A stretch of DNA of 45,714 bases from assembly GCA_947381905.1 (NCBI GenBank), contig CANCXL010000013.1:1-45714 (forward strand), read 5' to 3'. Shown here piece after piece: positions 1 through 7,244 of the stretch. How positions within the stretch are numbered: position 1 is the stretch's first letter; the number at the start of each line of letters is the position of its first letter. This DNA is from an uncultured Clostridiaceae bacterium. Its GTDB lineage: Bacteria; Bacillota; Clostridia; TANB77; CAG-465. Below the pieces are notes generated by a model. It had not been told where the DNA came from. It worked only from the letters and a program-made list of their open reading frames with translations, and did not search any database. A program made the position numbers and the translations under genes.

Positions 1-14
1 TGAGGAGCCAATAC

Positions 15-41
15 AGACTAGGTTTTTTCCTAGTCTTTTTT
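15..41 (+). terminator. Intrinsic terminator of an upstream gene
   Basis: An 8-bp perfect stem (agactagg with cctagtct) around a six-T loop is followed by a run of Ts. It closes a transcription unit that lies outside the window to the left. Confidence 0.85.
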
Positions 42-42
42 G

Positions 43-71
43 TTTACTTTTTGTATTTTTTTAGGTATAAT
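43..71 (+). promoter_or_regulatory. SigA-type promoter of the 51-aa ORF
   Basis: TTTACT at 43-48, a 17-bp spacer and TATAAT at 66-71. The -10 is consensus and the -35 matches at 4 of 6. It directly follows the terminator and precedes the Shine-Dalgarno site at 84-89. Confidence 0.6.
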
Positions 72-95
72 TACTATATGTTTGAGGAGAATAAT

Positions 96-251
96 ATGGA
101 ACTTAATGATTTTTTTAACAAAATAAATAAAAATGTAAAGAATGATAATAAAAAAGACTTTATTAAAGGATTACAATCTAATGTTGTAAATAAGAGAAAA
201 TCGCTAGATCACTTTAATGAACTAGTTGCAAATAAGAGTAAGAAAGAGTAA
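96..251 (+). CDS. Small hypothetical protein (51 aa)
   Basis: Function not recognised. The frame is open further upstream, but the ATG at 96 is chosen because GAGGAG lies 7 nt before it and the promoter -10 lies inside the longer frame. The product is small, very hydrophilic and rich in Lys, Asn and Asp, with no membrane segment or cysteine. It looks like a helical cytosolic or nucleic-acid-associated peptide, but nothing specific supports that. It is a single-gene unit with its own promoter; the next gene has a separate one. Confidence 0.55.
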   Translation: MELNDFFNKINKNVKNDNKKDFIKGLQSNVVNKRKSLDHFNELVANKSKKE

Positions 252-257
252 TAAAAC

Positions 258-286
258 TTGATTTTACATGTATATAATAGTATAAT
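258..286 (+). promoter_or_regulatory. SigA-type promoter of the HAD-family gene
   Basis: TTGATT at 258-263, exactly 17 bp, TATAAT at 281-286. Transcription should begin near 293, just before the Shine-Dalgarno GAGGTG at 303-308. Confidence 0.75.
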
Positions 287-313
287 TACCTCAAAATAAA
301 GTGAGGTGATTCT

Positions 314-787
314 ATGAATATATTATTTCTAGATGTTGAGGGAGTTTTAAATTCTCATTATTATTTATGCAAAAGATATGAAGAAAAGGCAAGAAAAACT
401 TTAACTCGAGAAGAATTTTTTGATCCAGAATGCATGAAAATACTAAAAGAAATTGTTACCATATTTAATTTATATATTGTTATAACATCTTCATGGAAGA
501 TTGCTGAATATAATATATTAAAAAATGTGTTTAGCAGTTATGGTATGGACATTTATGATAGAACTAATAATTATGGAGATATGAGAGGTCATGAAATTAT
601 AGATTGGTTAGATAAGTATCAAAATGAGGTTGAGAACTACGTTATTTTAGATGATGATATATTTAAGGATTATGAAACTACAGGTGTTATATCTCATTTA
701 GTAAAAACGAGTTTTAATTCAAAACATGCTCTTGAAATTAAGCATATTAATGAAGTAGAAAGAGTCTTAAAAGAAACTAGATTTTAG
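314..787 (+). CDS. HAD-like protein of the SAK (RNA-repair-associated) type
   Basis: This 157-aa protein has the layout of the small cap-less HAD family often called HAD_SAK. Motif I is FLDVEGVLN (residues 5-13), motif II ITSSW (57-61), an RGHEIIDWL helix follows (91-99), and the acidic motif ILDDD lies at 111-115. Known members are predicted phosphohydrolases or polynucleotide phosphatases; the substrate here is unknown. The second motif-I aspartate, normally the general acid/base, is Glu9 (DVE instead of DxD), which may alter or slow catalysis. GAGGTG precedes the ATG at good spacing. It is monocistronic: its own promoter lies upstream and a terminator overlaps its stop codon. Confidence 0.7.
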   Translation: MNILFLDVEGVLNSHYYLCKRYEEKARKTLTREEFFDPECMKILKEIVTIFNLYIVITSSWKIAEYNILKNVFSSYGMDIYDRTNNYGDMRGHEIIDWLDKYQNEVENYVILDDDIFKDYETTGVISHLVKTSFNSKHALEIKHINEVERVLKETRF

Positions 788-798
788 TTTCTTTTTTT
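769..798 (+). terminator. Intrinsic terminator overlapping the stop codon
   Basis: A 10-bp stem (aaaagaaact with agtttctttt) and 7-nt loop, the descending arm running into a T tract. The ascending arm lies in the last codons of the HAD gene and the TAG is inside the hairpin. It is AT-rich, so probably moderate in strength. Confidence 0.65.
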
Positions 799-811
799 GT
801 TTCATAATTAG

Positions 812-840
812 TTGACATAAGCGTATATTAGTGCTATAAT
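812..840 (+). promoter_or_regulatory. Perfect-consensus SigA promoter
   Basis: TTGACA (812-817), a 17-bp spacer and TATAAT (835-840) match the vegetative sigma consensus at every hexamer position. A start near 847 gives a leader of about 95 nt before the 165-aa gene. High expression is inferred from the match to consensus. Confidence 0.85.
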
Positions 841-846
841 TATTAT

Positions 847-941
847 AGGTAATTATTTGTGATTGCCCGTCTAATTAGGTGGGTAGTTGTCACTACCCAT
901 TGTTTATAGACAAATTTAAATAATAGAAGGAGGAATCAAAC
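847..941 (+). promoter_or_regulatory. Structured 5' leader of the 165-aa gene
   Basis: A compact hairpin (tgggtag at 880-886 with ctaccca at 893-899) sits inside outer pairings tcta/taga (870-873 with 907-910) and atttg/caaat (855-859 with 911-915). A competing helix is possible: attgccc (862-868) can pair with gggtagt (881-887) using two G-U pairs, which would break the central hairpin. The Shine-Dalgarno AAGGAGGA (927-934) lies outside the stems. I do not recognise a known riboswitch class. Confidence 0.4.
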
Positions 942-1439
942 ATGGGTATGATTCAAAAAGGAAAAAATATTGTAAAGAAAGGTGCTGCTAAGTATTACGA
1001 TTTTATGTACAAAGATGAAACTTTGGATAAGAAAAAAGATAAACTTAACATGCAAGCGATTGTTGAAGAAAAAAAGGAAAAGAAACATAAGGTTTCTATC
1101 AAAAACTTTATCTCAAGAGATAAAGTAGGCGAAGAAGTAAATGATACAAGAGAAGTTTTCTTCAAAGGGGAAGAATATTACTACGCAAATATAATTGATA
1201 TTAATCAATTAAGAGATGCAGAGGTTAAGAAATATTCTAAGCCATTAATGGGTCGCGACATTCTTACAAGAGATTTTAAAGGCACTCCACTATATATTGA
1301 AAGTAATGAAAATTATTTAAGAATAAGAGATGCTTTTAGAGTTCAAAAAGAAAACCAAGATGAAGATGAAAGATTTGTATATTTGGTAACAGATTATGAA
1401 GATTTTGTTATTCGTTTTGAAGTAGAAATTCGTTTCTAA
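942..1439 (+). CDS. Conserved-looking hypothetical protein (165 aa)
   Basis: Not recognised. The N-terminal 70 residues are strongly basic and probably helical, with many Lys pairs. The C-terminal half (about 70-165) is a mixed alpha/beta-looking domain with motifs such as KGEEYYYANIIDIN and LVTDYEDFVIRFEVEIRF. There is no signal peptide, membrane helix or cysteine, so a cytosolic, perhaps nucleic-acid-bound protein is plausible but unproven. AAGGAGGA 7 nt before the ATG is a very strong ribosome binding site. With a perfect promoter and a structured leader, this looks like one of the best-expressed single genes here. Confidence 0.6.
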   Translation: MGMIQKGKNIVKKGAAKYYDFMYKDETLDKKKDKLNMQAIVEEKKEKKHKVSIKNFISRDKVGEEVNDTREVFFKGEEYYYANIIDINQLRDAEVKKYSKPLMGRDILTRDFKGTPLYIESNENYLRIRDAFRVQKENQDEDERFVYLVTDYEDFVIRFEVEIRF

Positions 1440-1443
1440 TAAA

Positions 1444-1475
1444 GAAAGGGGTATATATTTATACTCCTTTTTATT
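1444..1475 (+). terminator. Intrinsic terminator after the 165-aa gene
   Basis: A 10-bp stem with one G-U pair (aaggggtata at 1446-1455 with tatactcctt at 1460-1469), 4-nt loop, then Ts. It begins a few bases after the stop codon. Confidence 0.75.
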
Positions 1476-1519
1476 TTAACTATAATTAATAAAATTCATA
1501 TAATACAATAGGTGATTAT

Positions 1520-1753
1520 ATGAATTTTATTATTTTTATTATATCAATAATTGGAATAATGTGTATTTGCTTTACAGTAAATAATGTTAAATATATTAAT
1601 TGTGATTGTATAGAAAAAGAAGAAAACAAATTAGAAATTGTATTAACATGTTATAATGTGGATAATGTTAAAAGAGATGATGTAATTAGTGACATTTTAA
1701 CAGGAAATTATAATGATATATTAGATATTGTAGATAATATTCGAATAAATTGA
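1520..1753 (+). CDS. Small single-pass membrane protein (77 aa)
   Basis: Function not recognised. Residues 2-20 form one very hydrophobic segment (Ile/Phe-rich, no charge), followed by an acidic soluble tail of about 55 residues containing three cysteines. It is probably membrane-anchored with the tail on one face; orientation cannot be assigned. AGGTGA lies 4 nt before the ATG. A possible promoter (TTAACT at 1476, 17 bp, TATAAT at 1499) would leave almost no leader. Its TGA lies inside the -35 element of the ruvA promoter. Confidence 0.5.
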   Translation: MNFIIFIISIIGIMCICFTVNNVKYINCDCIEKEENKLEIVLTCYNVDNVKRDDVISDILTGNYNDILDIVDNIRIN

Positions 1754-1778
1754 CTTTAAAAATCTTTTTGTGTAAAAT
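1750..1778 (+). promoter_or_regulatory. Promoter of ruvA
   Basis: TTGACT (1750-1755), 17 bp, TAAAAT (1773-1778). It overlaps the stop codon of the preceding gene. The predicted start near 1785 coincides with the Shine-Dalgarno GAGGTG, so the leader would be only 10-15 nt. I see no LexA-type GAAC-N4-GTTC site nearby. Confidence 0.6.
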
Positions 1779-1797
1779 ATATCTGAGGTGATTATTT

Positions 1798-2391
1798 ATG
1801 TATGCTTTTTTCTATGGAAAAATAGATAGTATAGGTACAGATAAAGTAATATTAGATGTAAATAATATTGGTTATGAAATAAACATGCCAGAATCAGATA
1901 TATTAAGTTTAAATGTAGGAGATAATATTAAAATATATACATACCTTCATGTTCGTGAAGATGATATGAGGCTTTTTGGATTTAAAACTAATGAAGGGTT
2001 GGAATTTTTTAAAAAATTAATTACTGTAAGTGGAGTAGGACCAAAAGTTGCTATTGGAATAATATCTAATGTGGATACTGAAAGTTTATGTGTATCTATT
2101 GCAACAGAAAATGTTACAGCTTTAAAATCTGTACCAGGTATTGGACCTAAGATGGCTCAAAAAATAATATTTGAACTAAAAGACAAAGTTCTAAAAGAAC
2201 AAACTGAAAAGATTAACAATATGAAAGTAAAAGAAACTAATAATAAAAATGTTGAAGAAGCTATGACTGCATTAGAAGTACTAGGCTATACAAATAAGCA
2301 AATTAAGGAGATAATTTGTAAATTAGATTTAGAAAATGATAGTGTTGAAACAATAATTCGTAAAGTACTCAAAGAAATGCAAAACTTTTAA
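1798..2391 (+). CDS. ruvA: Holliday junction branch migration protein RuvA
   Basis: RuvA tetramers bind the four-way DNA junction and load the RuvB motor during recombination repair. The 197-aa length is normal. An OB-fold N-terminal domain spans about 1-65, with LHVREDDMRLFGF at its end. Two helix-hairpin-helix motifs follow (VSGVGPKVA near 78 and VPGIGPKMAQ near 113). The C-terminal RuvB-contacting domain covers about 150-197 (ALEVLGYTNKQI). ruvB, usually directly downstream, is absent: an ABC transporter gene of the division machinery follows instead. GAGGTG precedes the ATG. Confidence 0.97.
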   Translation: MYAFFYGKIDSIGTDKVILDVNNIGYEINMPESDILSLNVGDNIKIYTYLHVREDDMRLFGFKTNEGLEFFKKLITVSGVGPKVAIGIISNVDTESLCVSIATENVTALKSVPGIGPKMAQKIIFELKDKVLKEQTEKINNMKVKETNNKNVEEAMTALEVLGYTNKQIKEIICKLDLENDSVETIIRKVLKEMQNF

Positions 2392-2398
2392 CTCAAGG

Positions 2399-2427
2399 TA
2401 GACAATTATTTTCTTTTATGATAATAT
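2399..2427 (+). promoter_or_regulatory. Probable promoter of the ftsEX operon
   Basis: TAGACA (2399-2404), 17 bp, TAATAT (2422-2427); GATAAT overlaps at 2420. Both hexamers depart from consensus, so read-through from ruvA may also contribute. Confidence 0.4.
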
Positions 2428-2468
2428 TAAATTGGAAGAGTATATAGATATATGAAAGGAAATGACCA

Positions 2469-3143
2469 ATGATAGAATTTGTAAATCTTGTTAAAAAATA
2501 CGATCATGGTATTACTGCCATAGATAATGTTAATTTGAAAATAGACAAAGGAGAATTTGCTTTTTTAGTTGGACCGTCAGGATCTGGTAAATCTACTTTT
2601 TTAAGATTGTTAATAAAAGAAGAAGAACCAACTTCTGGTAAAATTTTAGTTGATGGTAAAGATATTACTAGAATTAAAAAGAAAGAAATTCCATATTTAA
2701 GAAGAAAGATTGGATTTGTATTTCAGGACTTTAGACTTCTTTATGACAGAACAGTTGAAGAAAATATAGTATTTGCATTAAGAATAGTAGAGGCATCTGA
2801 AAGAGACATTAAAATGCAATTAAAATCTGTATTGCAAATGGTTGGTCTGACAGGAAAAGAAAAATTTTATCCTAATCAGCTGTCTGGTGGAGAACAACAA
2901 AGAGTTGCACTAGCTCGTGCTCTTGCAACAAAGCCACCAATATTAATTGCTGATGAACCAACAGGAAATCTAGACCCCGTTACTGCTGAAGAAATATTTA
3001 AGACTCTACTTGAAATTAACTCTAGAGGTACTACAATACTTGTAGTAACACATGCAAAAGATATAGTAGATAAATTAAATAAGAGAGTTATAGCTCTTGA
3101 TCATGGTAAAGTAGTAAAAGATGAAGCGAGAGGGGTGTACTAA
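2469..3143 (+). CDS. ftsE: Cell division ATP-binding protein FtsE
   Basis: Cytoplasmic ATPase of the FtsEX complex, which does not transport but transmits division signals to extracellular peptidoglycan hydrolases. All ABC motifs are intact: Walker A GPSGSGKST (35-43), Q-loop in VFQDFRLL (83-90), signature LSGGEQQ (137-143), Walker B ILIADEPTGNLD (157-168) and H-loop His194. The 224-aa length is typical. ftsX starts 2 nt after its stop, so the two are translationally coupled. An AAAGGA site precedes the ATG. Confidence 0.97.
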   Translation: MIEFVNLVKKYDHGITAIDNVNLKIDKGEFAFLVGPSGSGKSTFLRLLIKEEEPTSGKILVDGKDITRIKKKEIPYLRRKIGFVFQDFRLLYDRTVEENIVFALRIVEASERDIKMQLKSVLQMVGLTGKEKFYPNQLSGGEQQRVALARALATKPPILIADEPTGNLDPVTAEEIFKTLLEINSRGTTILVVTHAKDIVDKLNKRVIALDHGKVVKDEARGVY

Positions 3144-3145
3144 AG

Positions 3146-4033
3146 ATGACAACAAATACTTATTTAATAAAAGAAGGATATGATAATTTAAATAAGCATG
3201 GTTCAAAGACAATATCAACAATGCTAATTATATGTGCAACAATGCTTATAGTTGGAATATTTATAATAATACTACAAAATGTAAACTCAAATGTTGAGAC
3301 TTTAAGATTAGAACAAGGGTTACAAGCTTTTATTGAAGATAGAGCTACAGATGAAGATATAGCGTATATGGAAGATGAAGTTAGACTTGTTGAAGGTGTA
3401 TCCGAAGTTCAATATATGAATAAATCTGAAGCATATGAAGATGCAAAAGAGCAATTTAAAGATCAGGACTATTTTTTAGATGGACTTGAAAATTTAGATA
3501 TTTTTCCAGCTTCATTTATAGTTAAGTTTAATAATATTGAAGAAGCAGATACTATTAAAACTGCGGTAGAAAAAATTGACGGAATTTATAAAGTAAAATA
3601 TAATGCTGATACAATCGAAGCGGTTATTTCTATCTCTAAAGTGGCAAATTATTTTTTACTTGGCGTTGGCGCAGTTTTACTTGTAGTAAGTATATTTATA
3701 ATATCTAATACAATTAAGCTTGCAGTTTATTCAAATAAAAGAGAAATTTTCATTATGAGATATATAGGTGCAACAAATAGCTTTATTGTTAAACCTTTTA
3801 TTGTTGAGGGAGTTATTATGGGAATAGTTTCTGCACTTATTTCATTTATAATTATATCTATTGTATATGTGTATATATATGTAGCTTTAAATTCTAGCTA
3901 TGCATTAGGTGTATTTAAATTTATACCTTATTCTACAATATGGTATCAAATTCTTGGAGTATACATAGTACTTGGAATATTCATAGGAATATTTGGTAGT
4001 GCAGTGTCATTAAAAAAATACTTAAAAGCATAG
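3146..4033 (+). CDS. ftsX: Cell division membrane protein FtsX
   Basis: Membrane partner of FtsE. The topology is standard for the family: one N-terminal transmembrane helix (about 22-44), a large extracellular domain (45-165) that in Gram-positives contacts PcsB or CwlO, and three C-terminal helices (about 168-190, 217-243, 268-288). The cytoplasmic segment KREIFIMRYIGATNSFI after the second helix is characteristic of FtsX. Its ribosome binding site lies in the end of ftsE (GAGAGGGG). Two candidate hydrolase partners follow directly. Confidence 0.96.
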   Translation: MTTNTYLIKEGYDNLNKHGSKTISTMLIICATMLIVGIFIIILQNVNSNVETLRLEQGLQAFIEDRATDEDIAYMEDEVRLVEGVSEVQYMNKSEAYEDAKEQFKDQDYFLDGLENLDIFPASFIVKFNNIEEADTIKTAVEKIDGIYKVKYNADTIEAVISISKVANYFLLGVGAVLLVVSIFIISNTIKLAVYSNKREIFIMRYIGATNSFIVKPFIVEGVIMGIVSALISFIIISIVYVYIYVALNSSYALGVFKFIPYSTIWYQILGVYIVLGIFIGIFGSAVSLKKYLKA

Positions 4034-4043
4034 GAGGGATAAA

Positions 4044-5267
4044 GTGAGAAAGATTAAAAAAATAATATCAGCCAGTTTATGTGCAATTTGTTTAGCTAAT
4101 CTTTCAGGAAATATATTTGCAGCAGATACAATATCTAAATATGAAGAACAATTAGAAGCAGTAAAACAAGAGCAATTAGAAAATGCAGCAAAACTTTCAG
4201 GTGCTGAAAAAGAACTTGCATTATATGCATATGATGTAGCAGAAATAGATAGTGAAGTATTAAAATATGCTAAAAATCTAAATAATATTGAAAATGATAT
4301 AAAAGAAGTTGAGGACACACTTGAAGAGTTGGACGAGAAACTAAAGACAGCTAGCGAAAATTATAGTATAGTAAACAGTACATATGCAAATAGATTAAGA
4401 CAAATATATGAAAATGGAATACCTAGTATATTTGAATTAATTATAACTTCTAATGGATTTACAGACTTATTAGTAAAATTAAATTTATATAGTATGATAT
4501 TAGATCATGATAAAACTCTTATGAATAGTTATCAAGATAAGCAAAATTATATGAATTATATAAAAGGTGATATAGATTTAAAGGCTAAACAGCTAGAAGC
4601 ACTTAAGGAAGGCATTGAGGAAGTTAGAGAAGATCTTGAGAAAAAAAGAGAAGAAAAAGAAAATAAGATGAATGCATTAAAAAGTGAAATAACAAGTTTA
4701 GAAAATGCATCAAAATTATTAGTAGATAAAAGGAAGCAAGCTATTTCAGATATAGATAGTGAAGTGGCAAAAGTAATAAAAGAAGTTGCAGATCAACAAA
4801 AGAATGGTACAAATAGTACTTTTACTGGAACTGAATTTGCATATCCAACACCGGGATTTACTATAATAACAACAAGTTTTGGTGAGGTATATAATTTGGT
4901 TGATCCAGCAGGTAGTGCACATACTGGTTCGGATATTGCAGGAGCAGGAATTAACTGCTCACCAATATATGCAATACAATCTGGAACTGTTGTTACATCT
5001 GGATATAGTAATTATGGATATGGAAATTATGTAATAATTAATCATGGTGAATGTACAGATAATGGAAATACATATATATCATTATATGGTCACTGTAGTT
5101 CACTTGTAGCAAGAGAAGGACAAGAAGTAAAAAAAGGAGATTTAATAGGATATGTTGGAACAACTGGAAATTCTACTGGCCCACACTTACATTTAGAGGT
5201 AAGAGAAAATGGACAAAGAGTAGATCCACTTAAGTTTTTCCCAAGCATATCATTTACAATATATTAA
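4044..5267 (+). CDS. PcsB/CwlO-like coiled-coil M23 peptidoglycan hydrolase, copy 1
   Basis: Secreted murein hydrolase, probably activated by FtsEX. The gene starts at a GTG with GGAGGG 5 nt upstream, 10 nt after ftsX. The signal peptide (about 1-27) ends with FAAD. A long coiled coil runs from about 28 to 245 and contains the segment IYENGIPSIFELI. The C-terminal LytM/M23 domain (about 266-400) keeps the zinc and catalytic residues: His293 and Asp297 (HTGSD), His350 (YGH), His381 and His383 (HLH). Unlike EnvC it is therefore predicted to be an active endopeptidase. A close paralogue follows 17 nt later. Confidence 0.9.
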   Translation: MRKIKKIISASLCAICLANLSGNIFAADTISKYEEQLEAVKQEQLENAAKLSGAEKELALYAYDVAEIDSEVLKYAKNLNNIENDIKEVEDTLEELDEKLKTASENYSIVNSTYANRLRQIYENGIPSIFELIITSNGFTDLLVKLNLYSMILDHDKTLMNSYQDKQNYMNYIKGDIDLKAKQLEALKEGIEEVREDLEKKREEKENKMNALKSEITSLENASKLLVDKRKQAISDIDSEVAKVIKEVADQQKNGTNSTFTGTEFAYPTPGFTIITTSFGEVYNLVDPAGSAHTGSDIAGAGINCSPIYAIQSGTVVTSGYSNYGYGNYVIINHGECTDNGNTYISLYGHCSSLVAREGQEVKKGDLIGYVGTTGNSTGPHLHLEVRENGQRVDPLKFFPSISFTIY

Positions 5268-5284
5268 TAAGGGGGAAGATATAA

Positions 5285-6523
5285 ATGAAAAGAGGACTAA
5301 AAGTGCATAAAGCCTTAATTGCTTTTAGTGCTATTTCTATAAGTTTTAGTCTTAATACATTCTGTCTTGCAGATGCAGTGTCTGATGCTAGGAATGAGTT
5401 AAATAGTATAAAAAATCAAATAGATTCAAATAAATCTCAGATTACAGCAGTTGAAAATGAAGTACAGGGGTATTTAGATGAGATTGCAGTTTTAGATTCT
5501 GAAATTGCAACATATACTGAAAAACTTGACGGATTACAATCAGAAATTAATACAATAAATGGACAAGTTGAGCAATATCAATTAAATCTACAGAATTCAG
5601 CACAATTATATAATAGTGCAGAAGATGTATATACGACAAGACTTAGAACTATATATGAAAATGGTATGCCTAGTGTCTTTGAAATACTTGTATCGTCAGA
5701 CGGAATTGGAGATTTCTTTTCAAAGCTTAGTGTATATACAAGTATATTAGAATATGATCAATCCTTAATTGGCAATATGAAATCACAAAAAGAATATGTA
5801 GAATATTTAAAAAGTGGTATTGAGGAAGGAAAACTTGCAGTAGAACAATTAAGTTATGATGTTGAAAAATCCACAAAGGAACTTGAAGGAGTAAAAAGTC
5901 AAAAACAAGTAAAAGTTAATAATCTTAACTCATCAAAAACAAAATTACTTGCTGCATCTAAAATACTTTTAGATGAACAAGAAAAGGCAGAAGCAAATTT
6001 ACAAGCTGAGATAGCAAAAGCTCAAGCATCTGTTGGACCAAACAATAAATATTTTTCAGGAGTATTTGTTTGGCCAACAACAAGTTCATATATAACAGCA
6101 CATTTTGGATGGTATAGTCCAGGAGGATATAGTTCATGGCATTCTGGTACAGATATAGGAGTAGCAAGAGGAACCCAAGTATTTGCTGCTGCATCTGGTA
6201 CAGTAATACGTGCTATAACTGTTACAAGTGATCCAAATGGTCCATATACTGCCGCAGGATATAAAGATCATTCATTTTCTGCTTCAAATGGATATGGGTA
6301 TGGAAACTATGTAATGATAGATAATGGCGTTGATGGAAATGGAAACAGGCTATATACATTATATGGACATTTATCTAGTGTAAATGTAAGTCAAGGACAA
6401 ACTGTATCACAAGGGCAAGTTATAGGATACAGTGGTAATACTGGTAATTCTTATGGTGCACATTTACACTTTGAAGTGAGAGTAAATAGTACTGCTGTCA
6501 ATCCAATGTCATACTTTAATTAA
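5285..6523 (+). CDS. PcsB/CwlO-like coiled-coil M23 peptidoglycan hydrolase, copy 2
   Basis: Paralogue of the preceding gene with the same layout: signal peptide (about 1-30, CLADA cleavage region), coiled coil (about 32-250) with IYENGMPSVFEIL, and a C-terminal M23 domain. Active-site residues His286 and Asp290 (HSGTD), His362 (YGH), His393 and His395 (HLH) are all present. It differs from copy 1 by an insertion of about 20 residues in the M23 domain before GYGYGNYV. GGGGGA precedes the ATG. Head-to-tail arrangement after ftsEX suggests tandem duplication, with both products competing for or sharing FtsX. Confidence 0.9.
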   Translation: MKRGLKVHKALIAFSAISISFSLNTFCLADAVSDARNELNSIKNQIDSNKSQITAVENEVQGYLDEIAVLDSEIATYTEKLDGLQSEINTINGQVEQYQLNLQNSAQLYNSAEDVYTTRLRTIYENGMPSVFEILVSSDGIGDFFSKLSVYTSILEYDQSLIGNMKSQKEYVEYLKSGIEEGKLAVEQLSYDVEKSTKELEGVKSQKQVKVNNLNSSKTKLLAASKILLDEQEKAEANLQAEIAKAQASVGPNNKYFSGVFVWPTTSSYITAHFGWYSPGGYSSWHSGTDIGVARGTQVFAAASGTVIRAITVTSDPNGPYTAAGYKDHSFSASNGYGYGNYVMIDNGVDGNGNRLYTLYGHLSSVNVSQGQTVSQGQVIGYSGNTGNSYGAHLHFEVRVNSTAVNPMSYFN

Positions 6524-6641
6524 AAAAATGTTACAATTGTGTTAAAGTATAGACAAAGTGATATATTTATGATAAAGTTTTAAACGAAGATATTAACGGC
6601 TTTTTTATGTTAAAGACAAGATATCGTAGGGGGTTAATAAT

Positions 6642-7187
6642 ATGGGAGCACAAATAGTTAATAAATTTCTTAAAGTAATCGGATTTAGTGGAAATGAAGA
6701 ACCAGAATATACAGATGAATATGAGTCAGGTTACGCAGAAGATGGAGATTATACAGAAGAAATAGAAAATGAAGAACAAGATATGTATTCACAACAAGCT
6801 GGGGCAAGACGCGCTAGAGCTTCAGTAAGAGAGGTAGAAGATTCTCAAAATAGATCTACAAAAGTAATTTCAGTAAACAATGGTATGAGTTCATCAAAAA
6901 TGGTTATTACTCAACCAACTTGTTATAATGATGTTGAAGAAGTAGGTACTTATTTAAAAAATAAAAAATCTGTTATAATTAATTTGGAAAATGTCGGCAA
7001 AGAAGATGCAAGACGTGTTTTAGATTTCTTAAGTGGAGCTACATTTATGATTGAAGGTAATATACAAAAAGTATCAAGTTTAATTTACTTAATGACTCCA
7101 AGAACTGTTGAAATCCAAAATGATTTAGAAAACGCACAAATTAATAAACAACAAGAACAAAGACAATCTTTTTCTTGGCTTAAATAA
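6642..7187 (+). CDS. sepF: Cell division protein SepF
   Basis: SepF anchors FtsZ to the membrane and arranges protofilaments. The 181-aa protein has an N-terminal amphipathic segment (MGAQIVNKFLKVIGF, membrane anchor), an acidic low-complexity linker (about 20-85) and the SepF core (about 86-168; QPTCYNDVEEVGTYL, VIINLENV, RRVLDFLSGATF). TAGGGGG precedes the ATG. A weak promoter (TAGACA at 6550, TAAAGT at 6573) is possible in the 118-nt gap. The ylmG and ylmH genes that often sit between sepF and divIVA are missing. Confidence 0.95.
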   Translation: MGAQIVNKFLKVIGFSGNEEPEYTDEYESGYAEDGDYTEEIENEEQDMYSQQAGARRARASVREVEDSQNRSTKVISVNNGMSSSKMVITQPTCYNDVEEVGTYLKNKKSVIINLENVGKEDARRVLDFLSGATFMIEGNIQKVSSLIYLMTPRTVEIQNDLENAQINKQQEQRQSFSWLK

Positions 7188-7198
7188 TTAGTGGCATA

Positions 7199-7221
7199 AG
7201 CAGGTCTTTGGACCTGTTTTT
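7199..7221 (+). terminator. Terminator between sepF and divIVA
   Basis: Perfect 6-bp GC-rich stem (caggtc with gacctg), tetraloop tttg and five Ts. I see no good promoter between it and divIVA, so it probably lowers rather than blocks divIVA transcription. Confidence 0.7.
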
Positions 7222-7244
7222 ATATTATAGGGGGTTGAATTATT

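Noticed and set aside
4022-4318. Minus-strand 98-aa frame at the ftsX end
   Set aside because: It overlaps ftsX and the first hydrolase gene antisense, with a Ser/Phe-rich composition typical of reverse-strand shadows.
5958-6194. Long minus-strand open frames inside coding genes (also at 8284-8520, 10760-11158, 14199-14471 and others)
   Set aside because: They lie wholly within strongly supported genes (M23 hydrolase, prfA, rpoB, rpoC), are low-complexity Leu/Ser/Phe-rich translations, and have no ribosome sites or promoters.
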